A DNA stretch of 64,000 nucleotides from Longimicrobium sp. Its GTDB lineage: Bacteria; Gemmatimonadota; Gemmatimonadetes; Longimicrobiales; Longimicrobiaceae. The number at the start of each line of letters is the position of its first letter. Within the stretch, counting starts at the first letter, position 1. The position numbers and the translations under genes are program-made. Below, one piece after another: positions 50,842 through 59,504 of this stretch. The notes beneath the pieces were generated by a model. That model was not told the origin of the DNA. It saw nothing but the letters and a program-made list of their open reading frames with translations, and did no database searches. The stretch is taken from assembly GCA_036389795.1 (NCBI GenBank), contig DASVWD010000115.1, positions 27,387 through 91,386 on the forward strand, in the 5' to 3' direction.

Positions 50842-53016
50842 GTGGGGAGCCGACACGCCGCCTCCCGCCGCGCCGCCCACGGCGCGTCAGGACGCCTGAA
50901 CCGAGCGCGCGGGATTGCACACGCCCTGAGCACCACCGACCTGGAGGGCACGCCCTCGCCGGACCCGCGCGCCAGCGCGGGCGCCGCCGCCGCGCGGCCC
51001 GCCGGGAACGCCCCCTCCGGCGCGGAGGAGCACGCGGCGCTCGAGTCCGCCGAGCGCGCGCGCGACGCCGCCGAGGCCAGCCGCGACCGCTTCTCCTTCC
51101 TGGCCGAGGTCAGCCGCTGCCTGGCCGACTCGCTCGACTACGAGGCCACGCTCACCACCGTGGCCGGCATGTCGCTGCCGTACCTGGACGCCTGGTGCAT
51201 CGTGGACGTGCTGGCCGAGGGCGGCGAGGTGCGCCGCCTGGCCGTGGTGCACCCCGATCCCGACAGGCAGGAGGCCGCGCGCCGGCTGCACGTGCAGTAT
51301 CCACCCCGCACGGGCGACCTGATCGGCGCACCCCGCGTGATCCGCACCGGCCGCCCCGAGATGGTGTTCGACGTGCCGGACGAGGCGCTGGCCGCCGCCG
51401 CCCACGACGCCAGCCACCTGGAGCTGCTGCGCGGGCTCGGGATCCGCTCGTACGTGATCGTGCCGATGGTGGCGCGCGGCCAGGTGCTGGGCGCCATGAC
51501 CTTCGTGACCGCCGAGACCGGCCGGCGCTTCGGCGACATCGACGTGGTGATGGCCGAGGACCTGGCGCGGCGCGCGGCCATGGCCGTCGACAACGCGCGG
51601 CTCCACCGCGAGGCCGTGGAGGCCCGCGAGGCCGCCGACGCCGCGCTGGTGGAGGTGGAGGCCGCGCTGGAAGAGGCCACCACGGCCGAAGAGCACCTGC
51701 GCGAGGCGCGCGACGCCGCCGAGACGGCGCTGCGCACCCGCGACGAGTTCGTCTCCACCATGACGCACGAGGTGCAGACGCCGCTGAACGCCATCATCGG
51801 CTACCTGGAGCTGCTGGAGATGGACGTCAGCGGCGCGCTGACCGACACGCAGCGCTCGTACGTGCGGCGGGCGCAGGAGAGCTCCCGCCACCTCCTGCGC
51901 CTGGTGGGCGACGTGCTCGACTTCTCCCGGAGCGAGACGGCGCGGCTGGCCGTCGCGCACGAAGAGTTCAGCGCGGCCGAGACGGCCCGCGGCGCCCTGG
52001 CGCTGGTGCGACCGCAGGCGTCGGGGCGCCTGCTGACGCTGGTGGACGCCACCGCCGGCGCCGCCGGCCTGCGCTACGTGGGCGACGAGTACCGGGTGCG
52101 CCAGATCCTGGTGAACCTGCTCTCCAACGCCATCAAGTTCACCCCCGCCGGCGGCCGCGTCACGCTGGAGTGCCGCGCCGAGGGGGGCGGAGCCGGCGGA
52201 GCCGACGGCGCCGGAGAGCCGTGGCTGCTCTTCGTGGTGTCCGACAGCGGCGAGGGGGTGAAGCCGGAAGACGCGGAGCGGATCTTCGAGCCGTTCGTGC
52301 AGGGGGCCGCGGGGCTCACCCGGCCCCACGGCGGCACCGGGCTGGGGCTGCCGATCAGCCGCCGGCTGGCGCGGCTGATGGGAGGCGACGTGACGGTGGG
52401 GCGGAGCGGCGGCGGCCCCGGCGCCACCTTCACGCTGCGGCTCCCCGCCGGGGCGCCCGCCCCCGACGCGCCGCCGGCGGACGACACGGCGCGCGGCCCC
52501 GGCCCGCCGCGCGCGCCGGGCGGCGAGTCCGACCGCGCGGCCGCCCGGCGGGGCCTCGCCGCGGCCGGCGAGACGCTGCTGCGCCGGGTGGGCTCCACCG
52601 TGGACGAGTTCGTCCGCAGGGCGCGCGCGGACGCGTCGCTGGGCTTCACCGACGAGATGAGCGACGTGGACGTGGCCGACCACCTGGGCACGCTGGTGAT
52701 CGACATAGCCAACTCGCTGGCGGTCCTGGCGGGCACGGGCGGCGAGCCCAGCGAGCTGCTGGCCGACGGGAGCCGGATCCAGCGGCTGATCGGCGAGCTG
52801 CACGGGGCCCAGCGCCAGCGCCTGGGGTGGAGCGAGGCGCAGCTGGCCCGCGAGCTCGAGCTGGTGCGGGAGGTGTGTCTGGCCACCCTCGAGCAGGCGC
52901 TCGGCGGCGACGAGCACGCGGGCCAGGCAGCCGCCCAGGCGCTCGAGCGGCTGCTGCACGAGCGGACCCGGGCGTGCTTCAGCGGCTTCCGCAGCTCGGC
53001 CGGCACCGCGGGCTGA
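50842..53016 (+). CDS. GAF-domain sensor histidine kinase
   Basis: The protein has about 724 residues from GTG 50842. This start is uncertain, since the region has no ATG before residue 100. After a disordered Ala/Pro-rich start comes a GAF domain (RFSFLAEVSRCLADSLDYEA to NARLHREA), then a coiled coil (AREAADAALVEVEAALEEAT). The HisKA motif is HEVQTPLNAIIGY (H309). The ATPase domain has LVNLLSNAIKF (N box), DSGEGVKPEDAERIFEPF and GGTGLGLPISRRL. A C-terminal extension of about 160 helical residues has no known domain. No response regulator gene is adjacent. Confidence 0.85.
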   Translation: MGSRHAASRRAAHGASGRLNRARGIAHALSTTDLEGTPSPDPRASAGAAAARPAGNAPSGAEEHAALESAERARDAAEASRDRFSFLAEVSRCLADSLDYEATLTTVAGMSLPYLDAWCIVDVLAEGGEVRRLAVVHPDPDRQEAARRLHVQYPPRTGDLIGAPRVIRTGRPEMVFDVPDEALAAAAHDASHLELLRGLGIRSYVIVPMVARGQVLGAMTFVTAETGRRFGDIDVVMAEDLARRAAMAVDNARLHREAVEAREAADAALVEVEAALEEATTAEEHLREARDAAETALRTRDEFVSTMTHEVQTPLNAIIGYLELLEMDVSGALTDTQRSYVRRAQESSRHLLRLVGDVLDFSRSETARLAVAHEEFSAAETARGALALVRPQASGRLLTLVDATAGAAGLRYVGDEYRVRQILVNLLSNAIKFTPAGGRVTLECRAEGGGAGGADGAGEPWLLFVVSDSGEGVKPEDAERIFEPFVQGAAGLTRPHGGTGLGLPISRRLARLMGGDVTVGRSGGGPGATFTLRLPAGAPAPDAPPADDTARGPGPPRAPGGESDRAAARRGLAAAGETLLRRVGSTVDEFVRRARADASLGFTDEMSDVDVADHLGTLVIDIANSLAVLAGTGGEPSELLADGSRIQRLIGELHGAQRQRLGWSEAQLARELELVREVCLATLEQALGGDEHAGQAAAQALERLLHERTRACFSGFRSSAGTAG

Positions 53017-53203
53017 GCGCGGCGGGCCGGCGCACCCTCGCTCCGCCGCCGCCCGCGCGTCCGGAGGCTCGCTTCCCGCGCCGCCGGAGCGTACCTTTCG
53101 GGTGTGGCGGCGGTGGCAGCCGCTCCCCGCACGCGCTCGAGGCACCTGCGTATCCGACGCTCGTTCGCCGAATCGGGTGATGTTCCCCTGACGGTGCCCT
53201 CCC

Positions 53204-53452
53204 ATGGAAGTTTCCCCGGACTGGCTCACCCGGCGCGTCGAAGACGCCCCCACCTCCTTCGCGGCGGGGCGGCCGGACCGGGCGGCCCTGCTCACCCGGA
53301 TGGCCTGGCAGAAGCTCAAGGGCCGCGCCCGCGAAGGCGACGAGCTCTGGGCCTTCGCGAACCCCCCGAGCACCTGGCGCAAGCTCGGCAAGCACACCGG
53401 CTACGCGATCCTGCGCGCGGGGACGATCGTCGAGAGCGTGTCGACGTCGTAG
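53204..53452 (+). CDS. Hypothetical protein (82 aa)
   Basis: This 82-residue protein reads MEVSPDWLTRRVEDAPTSFA, later DELWAFANPPSTWRKLGKHTGYAIL and VESVSTS. The compact strand pattern at the C-terminus (ELWAFANPP, YAILRAGTIVESV) resembles small immunity-like or DUF proteins, but no family is recognised. The 187 bp before it (53017-53203) contain no gene. Confidence 0.6.
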   Translation: MEVSPDWLTRRVEDAPTSFAAGRPDRAALLTRMAWQKLKGRAREGDELWAFANPPSTWRKLGKHTGYAILRAGTIVESVSTS

Positions 53453-53489
53453 CGGCGCCCCTGCTCGCGCACCAGCAGAGGAGCTCGGC

Positions 53490-53969
53490 ATGCGACAGAA
53501 CCGGGTAGCGCAGCTCATTCGCGCCGTCGTGCTGGCGGGCGCCTGCCTGGGCGCCCTGACAGGCGCCTCGGCGGCGGCTCACGCGCAGGCGCCCGCCGCG
53601 TCCCCCCAGAGCGAGCCCTTCGTGGTCGAGTACTACTACAAGGCCAGGTGGGGCTACGCGGACGAGTTCATCCGCCTCTTCAGGAAGAACCACCTCCCCG
53701 TCCTGCAGGCCCAGGTCCGCAGCGGCCGCATGGTGAGCGTGACGGCGGTCAGGCCCCGGTACCATTCGACCGAGGAGGGGAGGTGGGACTACCGGGTGAC
53801 CATCGTGTTCCGGGACGCCGCCTCCGCCATGGATTCCTCTGGAGAGGAAGCCCTGGTCCGGCAGCTGTACCCGGACCAGGAGACCTTCCGGCGCGAGGAG
53901 CAGCGGCGGTTCGAGATCCTGATCGCGCACTGGGACGTTCCGCTCGTCACCGTGGACCTGACCCGCTGA
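53490..53969 (+). CDS. Exported protein, dimeric alpha/beta-barrel-like
   Basis: This 159-residue protein has a signal peptide (VVLAGACLGALTGASAAAHAQ). The mature part has a strand FVVEYYYKARWGYADEFIRLF then RKNHLPVLQAQVRSGRMVSV, followed by WDYRVTIVFRDAASAM and a C-terminal helix. The order strand-helix-strand-strand-helix-strand is that of dimeric alpha/beta-barrel (NIPSNAP/EthD-like) domains. No ligand is known. Confidence 0.7.
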   Translation: MRQNRVAQLIRAVVLAGACLGALTGASAAAHAQAPAASPQSEPFVVEYYYKARWGYADEFIRLFRKNHLPVLQAQVRSGRMVSVTAVRPRYHSTEEGRWDYRVTIVFRDAASAMDSSGEEALVRQLYPDQETFRREEQRRFEILIAHWDVPLVTVDLTR

Positions 53970-54003
53970 ACCCGGCTCGCACGGGAGGAGAAAGGACTTG
54001 CCG

Positions 54004-54303
54004 ATGGAAGCGCGTGCGTGGTCGAACGGCAGCGGCACCTTCGGCATCCACGTCGGCATCGCGAACCGCGATCTGCACTTCGACCGGACCTGGAACGAGA
54101 TCGAGGTCGAGATCGACGGGCGGCCGCATCGGTTCCGCCTGACCCGGGGCTTCTGGAACCAGTGCCCGGAATTCCGCGACTCCGGCGGCACGGCCATCCG
54201 CGACTGGCTCCGGCGGCACCATACGCTGACCTGGCCGAGACGCCGCCCGCCACGGTTCCAGCTGCTGCCACTGGGCGAAGGCCGATTCCGCCTCGTCGGA
54301 TGA
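54004..54303 (+). CDS. Hypothetical protein (about 99 aa)
   Basis: ATG 54004 follows a GGAGAAAGGA-type ribosome binding site. The protein has FGIHVGIANRDLHFDRTW, EVEIDGRPHRFRLTRGFWNQC, PEFRDSGGTAIRDWLRR and a C-terminal FQLLPLGEGRFRLVG. It looks like a small all-beta soluble protein with one central helix. No family is recognised. It is encoded 34 bp after the preceding gene and may be co-transcribed with it. Confidence 0.65.
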   Translation: MEARAWSNGSGTFGIHVGIANRDLHFDRTWNEIEVEIDGRPHRFRLTRGFWNQCPEFRDSGGTAIRDWLRRHHTLTWPRRRPPRFQLLPLGEGRFRLVG

Positions 54304-54382
54304 GGCGGTCGCCGGAGGTATCAGGCCACGCCTCACCGCGCGCTACTCCGGATCGAGAATCCCCCTCGCAGGAGCGAGAGCC

Positions 54383-54835
54383 ATGGACCGCCTGAACGTC
54401 GAGACGAGCAAGCTGCAGTCCGTCACGATGGTGCTGCTCGGGGTTCTCCTCGTCCCGCTGAGCCTGGCGGCCCTCATCGGCGGCGTGTCGGGAGGCAACG
54501 CCGTGGGCGTGGGAATCGGCGCGATGCTGCTGGCCGTCTACGGCTTCGTGGTGTGGCTGAACCGCCGGGCCCGCGCGAGGTCGGTCAGGTACTTCACCCC
54601 CGAGGGCCTGGAGCGCAACGACGGGCGGTGGCTCGCCTGGGCCGACCTGGAGCGCGTGATCGACCAGGTCCGGCCCGACCCGGCGCAGCCAGGCGAAGCG
54701 CATCTCTGGCGGACGGAGATCTGGTTCAGGAACGGCGAATCGGCGTGGCTGCTTCCCCTGAAGATCGGCAACCTCGGCGAAGTGCACGCGCTGGTTCGCA
54801 GCCTGCCGTGCGAGCACGCGGAAAAGCGGGTCTGA
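54383..54835 (+). CDS. Membrane protein with PH-like C-terminal domain
   Basis: This 150-residue protein has two hydrophobic segments (VTMVLLGVLLVPLSLAALIG and NAVGVGIGAMLLAVYGFVVW). A cytoplasmic part follows with RYFTPEGLERNDGRWLAWAD, LERVIDQVRP and a later WLLPLKIGNLGEV. The arrangement resembles bacterial PH-like (YdbS/YcxB) membrane proteins of unknown function. The gene overlaps nothing and precedes the Ig-like protein. Confidence 0.7.
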   Translation: MDRLNVETSKLQSVTMVLLGVLLVPLSLAALIGGVSGGNAVGVGIGAMLLAVYGFVVWLNRRARARSVRYFTPEGLERNDGRWLAWADLERVIDQVRPDPAQPGEAHLWRTEIWFRNGESAWLLPLKIGNLGEVHALVRSLPCEHAEKRV

Positions 54836-54945
54836 CCGGCGGACTCTCCCGTCTCACGGCGGCCGCCTGGGACGTTCTGGAAGGTGGCTCCCGGCCGCCC
54901 GTGCACGGCCCCGCTCCCGCTGACCCGACGAACCGCCGCTGCGCC

Positions 54946-56166
54946 ATGTTCCAGCCCCCCCGCCCCGCGCGGCGCCACGGCCGCCCGCTCCTCGCCGCGC
55001 TCGCGTGCGGCGCGCTCCTCTCCTGCTCCGACGGGATCGGCCCTCCCGGCCCCGACCCCGACCCGCCCGTCGCGGCGGCGCTGCAGGTCGCCCTGCGAGA
55101 CCCGCATCCGGGGGTGGCGGGGTACCCGTTGCCGGACGTCGTGGCCGTCCGGGTCGTGGACGCCCAGGGACGGGGGGTTCCCAACGCCGCGGTGCACCTC
55201 TCGGTGACGTCCGGCGGAGGCTCCGTCTCGCCGGCGGCGGCGGGCACCGACGCGAACGGGCGTGTGACCGCCATGTGGACCCTGGGCGGCGAGGGGGCGC
55301 AGACGGCCCTCGCGCGCGTGGAAGGGCTGGTGCCCGTGGAGCTGCGCGCCCGCATCGTCCCGGTGCCCGAGACCGCCCGCCCGATGCTCGGGGCGCTGGC
55401 CGGCCACATCGCGTCGACCATCTCCCGCCTCGAGCAGAGCCTCCCCCTGAACCCGCAGTCCGCCTCGTACATCCAGGCCAGGATCGACCTGCTGCGCACG
55501 CCGGGGCTCGGGGGAGACATCGTCGAGGCCGGGCGGTACGCCGAGGGACGCATCGCCGCGCGGTGGGGGAGCGTCCCCGTCACCGCCGTCTTCCCCGCGG
55601 AGAACATGCGGGCGGAGGCGTTCGACGCCCTCCGCTTCGCCGAGTCCGCCGTCCCGGTCGTGGAAGGCTTCCTCGACACGCCCTTCCCCACCCCGAGCGT
55701 GCGCATCTGGTACGGGTTCGGAATCGGCAGCAGCGGGGGAGGGGGCACGCTCAACCTGGAAGACCGGGGGACGTACGAGACCCGCACGCCGGCGACGCGC
55801 CTGCCGCACGACGCCATCACCGTCCACGAGCTGTCGCACAGCTACGTGGCCAACGAGTCGCTGACCCAGTTCCTGGAGCTGTACGGCTACAACGTGCTCC
55901 GGACGGGCACGGCGGACGTCTCGGCGTGGACCTTCACGCGGGGCTGGGTCCCCGGGCGCGACGCCAACGCGGACGTCCACGCCCTCCTGGACGTGTACCA
56001 GATGATCGGCCCGGCGGCGATGGCGGCCGCCTACCGCGCCGCCCTGCCGCTCCGGCCGGCGTACGGACAGCCCCTTTCCGCGGCCGTCCAGCAGGTCTTC
56101 GTCGATGCCGCCCCCGCCGCCGTGAAGTCGCAGGTCGCGGCGAAGATCGCGAGGGTCAGCTTCTGA
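54946..56166 (+). CDS. Lipoprotein with Ig-like domain and HELSH metallopeptidase-like region
   Basis: This 406-residue protein has a signal LLAALACGALLSCSDG with a lipobox Cys. Residues about 45-135 form a Big_1/invasin-type Ig domain (VVDAQGRGVPNAAVHLSVTSG, GTDANGRVTAMWTLGG). The C-terminal part has AITVHELSHSYVANESLTQF, a gluzincin-like HExxH with a downstream Glu, then WVPGRDANADVHALLDVYQM. It is likely a surface-exposed protease or hydrolase. The Glu residue needed as third ligand is present in NESLTQFLELY, but the assignment to a peptidase family is tentative. Confidence 0.7.
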   Translation: MFQPPRPARRHGRPLLAALACGALLSCSDGIGPPGPDPDPPVAAALQVALRDPHPGVAGYPLPDVVAVRVVDAQGRGVPNAAVHLSVTSGGGSVSPAAAGTDANGRVTAMWTLGGEGAQTALARVEGLVPVELRARIVPVPETARPMLGALAGHIASTISRLEQSLPLNPQSASYIQARIDLLRTPGLGGDIVEAGRYAEGRIAARWGSVPVTAVFPAENMRAEAFDALRFAESAVPVVEGFLDTPFPTPSVRIWYGFGIGSSGGGGTLNLEDRGTYETRTPATRLPHDAITVHELSHSYVANESLTQFLELYGYNVLRTGTADVSAWTFTRGWVPGRDANADVHALLDVYQMIGPAAMAAAYRAALPLRPAYGQPLSAAVQQVFVDAAPAAVKSQVAAKIARVSF

Positions 56167-56204
56167 TACCGGTCTCCGAAATCGATGTGCATTACAGAAG
56201 CGGT

Positions 56205-56372
56205 GTCATCCCGAGGCCGGCCAGACCGCCGCCGCGTTGGCGCGAATGGCTGCAGGCCGAAGGATCCATGGCCCGCGTTGCGAAGATCCACGCAGTGCAG
56301 GCCATAGATCCTTCGGAAGCGTCCAGGCGCCGGCGTGGACGCGAGGATCGGCGGACGCTTCCTCAGGATGAC
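56205..56372. repeat. Long palindromic repeat family B, copy 3
   Basis: The ends are GTCATCCCGAGG and CTTCCTCAGGATGAC, with an internal complementary pair CCGAAGGATCCATGGCC / GGCCATAGATCCTTCGG. It lies in the 320-bp gap 56167-56486, which carries no gene. Confidence 0.75.
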
Positions 56373-56486
56373 ATCTTCCTTGCTTCCGTACGAGATTGCG
56401 CCATCGATCGTGGAATCCGGTATGAGCCGCGCTTCGGGCGTCGCCGGCCACCGGTGACGGTTCGAACGGGGAGGAGAGGGCGACGC

Positions 56487-56975
56487 ATGGACCTGCATCC
56501 CTACGACGGCGTCGAGCGGCGCTTCCACCACGCGGACGCGGACCGCGACGCCGGGCTCGAGGTCGTGGCCCGGGTGCTCCATCTCCCCGCGCCGCCCCCG
56601 CCCGGCGGAGTCTTCTACGACCTCTCGTTCTACAGCGGCGGCATCGGCGTGCTCGACAGCCTCGCGATCACGCTCCCCGCCGACCCCGCCACCTGGGACG
56701 GCGTCATCGCGTCGGTAGGGGCGAAGTCGCCCGAAGAAGCGAGCCGGGACGCCGATTGGGCCGCTGAGCTCGCGTGGCTTCTCACCGGCGAGGAGATGCC
56801 GGCCGCTCCTCGCGAGGCGGTGGTCCGGTTCATCAACCGCGAGCGGCGCGAGTTCCAGTCCGAGTGCCTCCCGGCGAGCCGCATCCTCTTCGCGGACGGC
56901 AGCGGCGTGAACTACTGGGAGGCGCTATGGGGCGACGACGCCACGCTGAACTATCTTCGCTACGACCAGGGCTAG
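56487..56975 (+). CDS. Hypothetical protein (162 aa)
   Basis: ATG 56487 is preceded by GAGGAGAGGG. The protein contains YDGVERRFHHADADRDAGLE, VVARVLHLPAPPPPGGVFYD, LSFYSGGIGVLDSLAITLPA and a C-terminal RREFQSECLPASRILFADGSG. It is probably a soluble alpha/beta protein. I recognise no family. It is followed after about 10 bp by the TspO/MBR gene, suggesting a transcriptional unit. Confidence 0.65.
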   Translation: MDLHPYDGVERRFHHADADRDAGLEVVARVLHLPAPPPPGGVFYDLSFYSGGIGVLDSLAITLPADPATWDGVIASVGAKSPEEASRDADWAAELAWLLTGEEMPAAPREAVVRFINRERREFQSECLPASRILFADGSGVNYWEALWGDDATLNYLRYDQG

Positions 56976-56985
56976 GCATCGCGCC

Positions 56986-57480
56986 GTGACGCATCCAATG
57001 CCGCTCGCGCTCGCCGCCTGCCTCGCCGCGGCGGCCCTGGAAGGCGTCTTCGCGGGCCGGGGCGTCAGGGAGCGCTTCGCCGAGCTGCGCATGCCGCGCT
57101 TCTCGCCGCCGCTCGCGGTGTGGATCGTGATCGGCGCCGCGTACTACGTCGTCTGCTTCGCCGTCCTCTACCGGCTGCTCCTGCTGCCGCCGGGCCGGAC
57201 GCGCGCGGCCTGCCTGGCGCTGATCACGCTCGTGCTCCTCGCCAACGCCTTCTGGAACTACCTGTTCTTCCGGCTCCGCAGCCTGCGCCTGAGCTTCATC
57301 GCCTCGATCGCGTACAGCCTGGCCGCGCTCGGGCTGCTGGCGCTGCTCTTCGGGCTGGACCGGGTTGCCGCGTGGTGGTTCCTTCCCTACGCTGTCTACC
57401 TCCTGTACGCGAACGCGTGGGGGATGGCGCTGCTGCGCGCGAACCCGCCCGGTGCCGCGAAGGGGTCGTCCGCCGCCTGA
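56986..57480 (+). CDS. TspO/MBR-family membrane protein
   Basis: This 164-residue protein has five hydrophobic segments. The start could be GTG 56986 or ATG 56998. It shows the family blocks PRFSPPLAVWIVIGAAYYVV, LLLANAFWNYLFFRLR and YAVYLLYANAWG, including the conserved WN and the aromatic pair before the last helix. TspO/MBR proteins bind tetrapyrroles or cholesterol-like ligands and sense oxidative or light stress. Sequence similarity is modest, so this is a family-level call only. Confidence 0.75.
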   Translation: MTHPMPLALAACLAAAALEGVFAGRGVRERFAELRMPRFSPPLAVWIVIGAAYYVVCFAVLYRLLLLPPGRTRAACLALITLVLLANAFWNYLFFRLRSLRLSFIASIAYSLAALGLLALLFGLDRVAAWWFLPYAVYLLYANAWGMALLRANPPGAAKGSSAA

Positions 57481-57532
57481 CCGGCGGACGCTACGCCTCG
57501 TCCATCCCGTCTCCACCCTGCCGACCCACTTG

Positions 57533-58105
57533 ATGATCGACCTCCTCGAAATCGAGAACTTCCTCGACGCGGCCACCCGCGCCGATATCGTCGCGGAGCT
57601 GGAGCGCGCGGGCGGCGCCCCGGCCACCGTGCTCGGCGCGGAGGCCGGCGGCGTGGTGCACTCGGCCGTGCGCAGGACCACGCGCGTGGCCGTCTCGCCG
57701 GAGACGCGCGCGCTCGTCAGACAGCGGCTGATGGAGCGCAAGGCGGAGATCGAGGCGCACTTCGGCGTGGCCGTCACGGAGGTCGAGGAGCCGCAGTTCC
57801 TCCGCTACGAGACCGGCGACTTCTTCGTCCCGCACCAGGACGGCAACACGCCGATGGTGTGGGACGACTCGCGCTTCCGCCGCATCTCGGCCGTCGTCTT
57901 CCTCAGCGCGCGCTCCGACGAGCCGGAGCCGGACACCTACGGCGGCGGCGCGCTGGTCTTCCACGGGCCGTACGCCGCCCCGGAGGCGCGCGTCGCCGCG
58001 AGCGCCGCCCCGGGCACGCTGGTCACCTTCCGCGCCGAGACCACGCACGAGGTGACGCCCGTCACCCACGGCGTGCGCTACACCATCGCCACCTGGTTCC
58101 GCTGA
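57533..58105 (+). CDS. 2-oxoglutarate/Fe(II) oxygenase (prolyl 4-hydroxylase-like)
   Basis: This 190-residue protein has the double-stranded beta-helix motif: FLRYETGDFFVPHQDGNT with the HxD iron pair, FRRISAVVFLSA, GGGALVFHG and the distal His in TTHEVTPVTHGVRYTIATWF with the Arg for 2-oxoglutarate. It should hydroxylate a protein or small substrate, unknown. The start ATG 57533 overlaps no gene. It is 52 bp after the TspO/MBR gene on the same strand. Confidence 0.85.
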   Translation: MIDLLEIENFLDAATRADIVAELERAGGAPATVLGAEAGGVVHSAVRRTTRVAVSPETRALVRQRLMERKAEIEAHFGVAVTEVEEPQFLRYETGDFFVPHQDGNTPMVWDDSRFRRISAVVFLSARSDEPEPDTYGGGALVFHGPYAAPEARVAASAAPGTLVTFRAETTHEVTPVTHGVRYTIATWFR

Positions 58106-58317
58106 CGCCGCCCGCGATCGAGCCCCCGGCCCGGTCCGATCGTACCTCGGGAGAGATCCAGCGCCCGACATTCCGCCATCCGCTTTAACCGAATTCTGTC
58201 CGAGGAGCCGTTGCCGGCGGCGGAGGACCGGGCCTACCTTCGAGCCGTATCCTCGCGATCTCCCCTCCGCGCCTGGACGCCGGGCCGCCGGACCTCCTGC
58301 TCGTGGAAAGCCGAACC

Positions 58318-58722
58318 ATGTCCAAGCCGGGCCCCTGGCTCGTGGCACCCTTCCCGGGCGTCTTCTTCCGGCGCTCCGTGGCGTACTGGGTGCTGGTCCA
58401 CCTGGTGCTCGCGATGCTGCTGGTGCTCAGGGCCGCGGACTCCGGGCGCTCCGTGGAACCCGCGGCGCTCCTCCCCGGCGGCAATCCCCTCGCGGTCGTG
58501 GTGGTGGTGGCGCTGGGGCTGCTGGAGGCGCGCCGCCGGGACGAGGACCTCTTCCTGGCGAACCTCGGCTACGGCCGGGCCACGCTGGCGGCATACCTGG
58601 CCCTGCCGGCCGCGGCGCTGGAGGCGGCCTTCACGCTGTGGCGGTTCGGCGGGCCCGCGCTGGCCGCGTACCTCGGGTTACCGGCCACGGGGCTGCGCGC
58701 GGCGCTCACGGCGTGGCGATGA
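58318..58722 (+). CDS. Small membrane protein paired with ABC ATPase
   Basis: This 134-residue protein (ATG 58318; GTG 58303 also possible) has about three hydrophobic segments: SVAYWVLVHLVLAMLLVLRA, PLAVVVVVALGLLEARR and the helices LAAYLALPAAALEAAF and ALAAYLGLPATGLRAAL. It is much smaller than a usual ABC permease. Its stop overlaps the start of the ABC ATPase gene (ATGA), so the two are probably coupled. Function is unknown; a membrane anchor for the ATPase is one possibility. Confidence 0.7.
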   Translation: MSKPGPWLVAPFPGVFFRRSVAYWVLVHLVLAMLLVLRAADSGRSVEPAALLPGGNPLAVVVVVALGLLEARRRDEDLFLANLGYGRATLAAYLALPAAALEAAFTLWRFGGPALAAYLGLPATGLRAALTAWR

Positions 58723-59486
58723 CGCCGGACCCCGTCCTAGTGGCCGACTGCATCGGGAAGCGGTTCGGGCACCGGCAGGTGCTCTCCGCGGCCACCCTGC
58801 ACGCCGAGCGCGGGGTGGTGACCGCGCTGGTGGGGCGCAACGGCTCGGGGAAGAGCACCCTGCTGCGGATCATGGCGGGGCTCCTGGCCCCCGACCACGG
58901 CGTGATCCGCTACCGGGGCCGCGCGTACGTGCGCACCCGCCTGTTCCGGCTCGCCCGCGAGGGGCTCTTCCTCCTCCCGGTCGACCGCTGCACGCTGACC
59001 CGCACCCTCACGCTCCGCCAGCACCTGGCCGCGCTGCGGCGCCGCTTCGCCACCGCGGGCGGGGACGAAGTCGCGGAGGAGCTCCGCATCGCCCACCTCC
59101 TCGACCGGCGACCGGAGAGCTACTCCGGGGGCGAGCGGCGGCGCGCCGAGCTGGCGCTGGCCTTCCTTCGCGCCCCCGAGTGCCTCCTTGCCGACGAGCC
59201 GTTCCTGGGGCTCACCCCCGCGGACACCGAGGCGCTGGTGGCCGCCTTCCGCGCGCTCGCCCGGCGGGGCGCCGCCGTGGTGCTCACGGGGCACGAGGTC
59301 GCCTTCGTCTTCGCGGCGGCGGACCGCGTCACCTGGATCCACTCGGGGACCACGCGGCTGCTCGGCACCCCGGAGGAGGCGGAGCGCGACTGGTCGTTCC
59401 GGCGCGAGTACCTGGGCGTTGGGCCGCGCTGGGGAGCCGGGCCGGGCGCGCCGGTTCGTCCCGCCGCCGTACCGACTGATTCCTGA
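58719..59486 (+). CDS. ABC transporter ATP-binding protein
   Basis: This 255-residue protein starts in an ATGA overlap with the previous gene. It has Walker A GRNGSGKST, the signature YSGGERRRAE, Walker B ECLLADEPF and the switch His in LTGHEVAF. The order is normal for an ABC ATPase that powers a small-molecule exporter. Only one small membrane protein is encoded nearby; a standard permease is not. Confidence 0.9.
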   Translation: MTPDPVLVADCIGKRFGHRQVLSAATLHAERGVVTALVGRNGSGKSTLLRIMAGLLAPDHGVIRYRGRAYVRTRLFRLAREGLFLLPVDRCTLTRTLTLRQHLAALRRRFATAGGDEVAEELRIAHLLDRRPESYSGGERRRAELALAFLRAPECLLADEPFLGLTPADTEALVAAFRALARRGAAVVLTGHEVAFVFAAADRVTWIHSGTTRLLGTPEEAERDWSFRREYLGVGPRWGAGPGAPVRPAAVPTDS

Positions 59487-59504
59487 TCTCCAGGGGAGCA
59501 CGAG

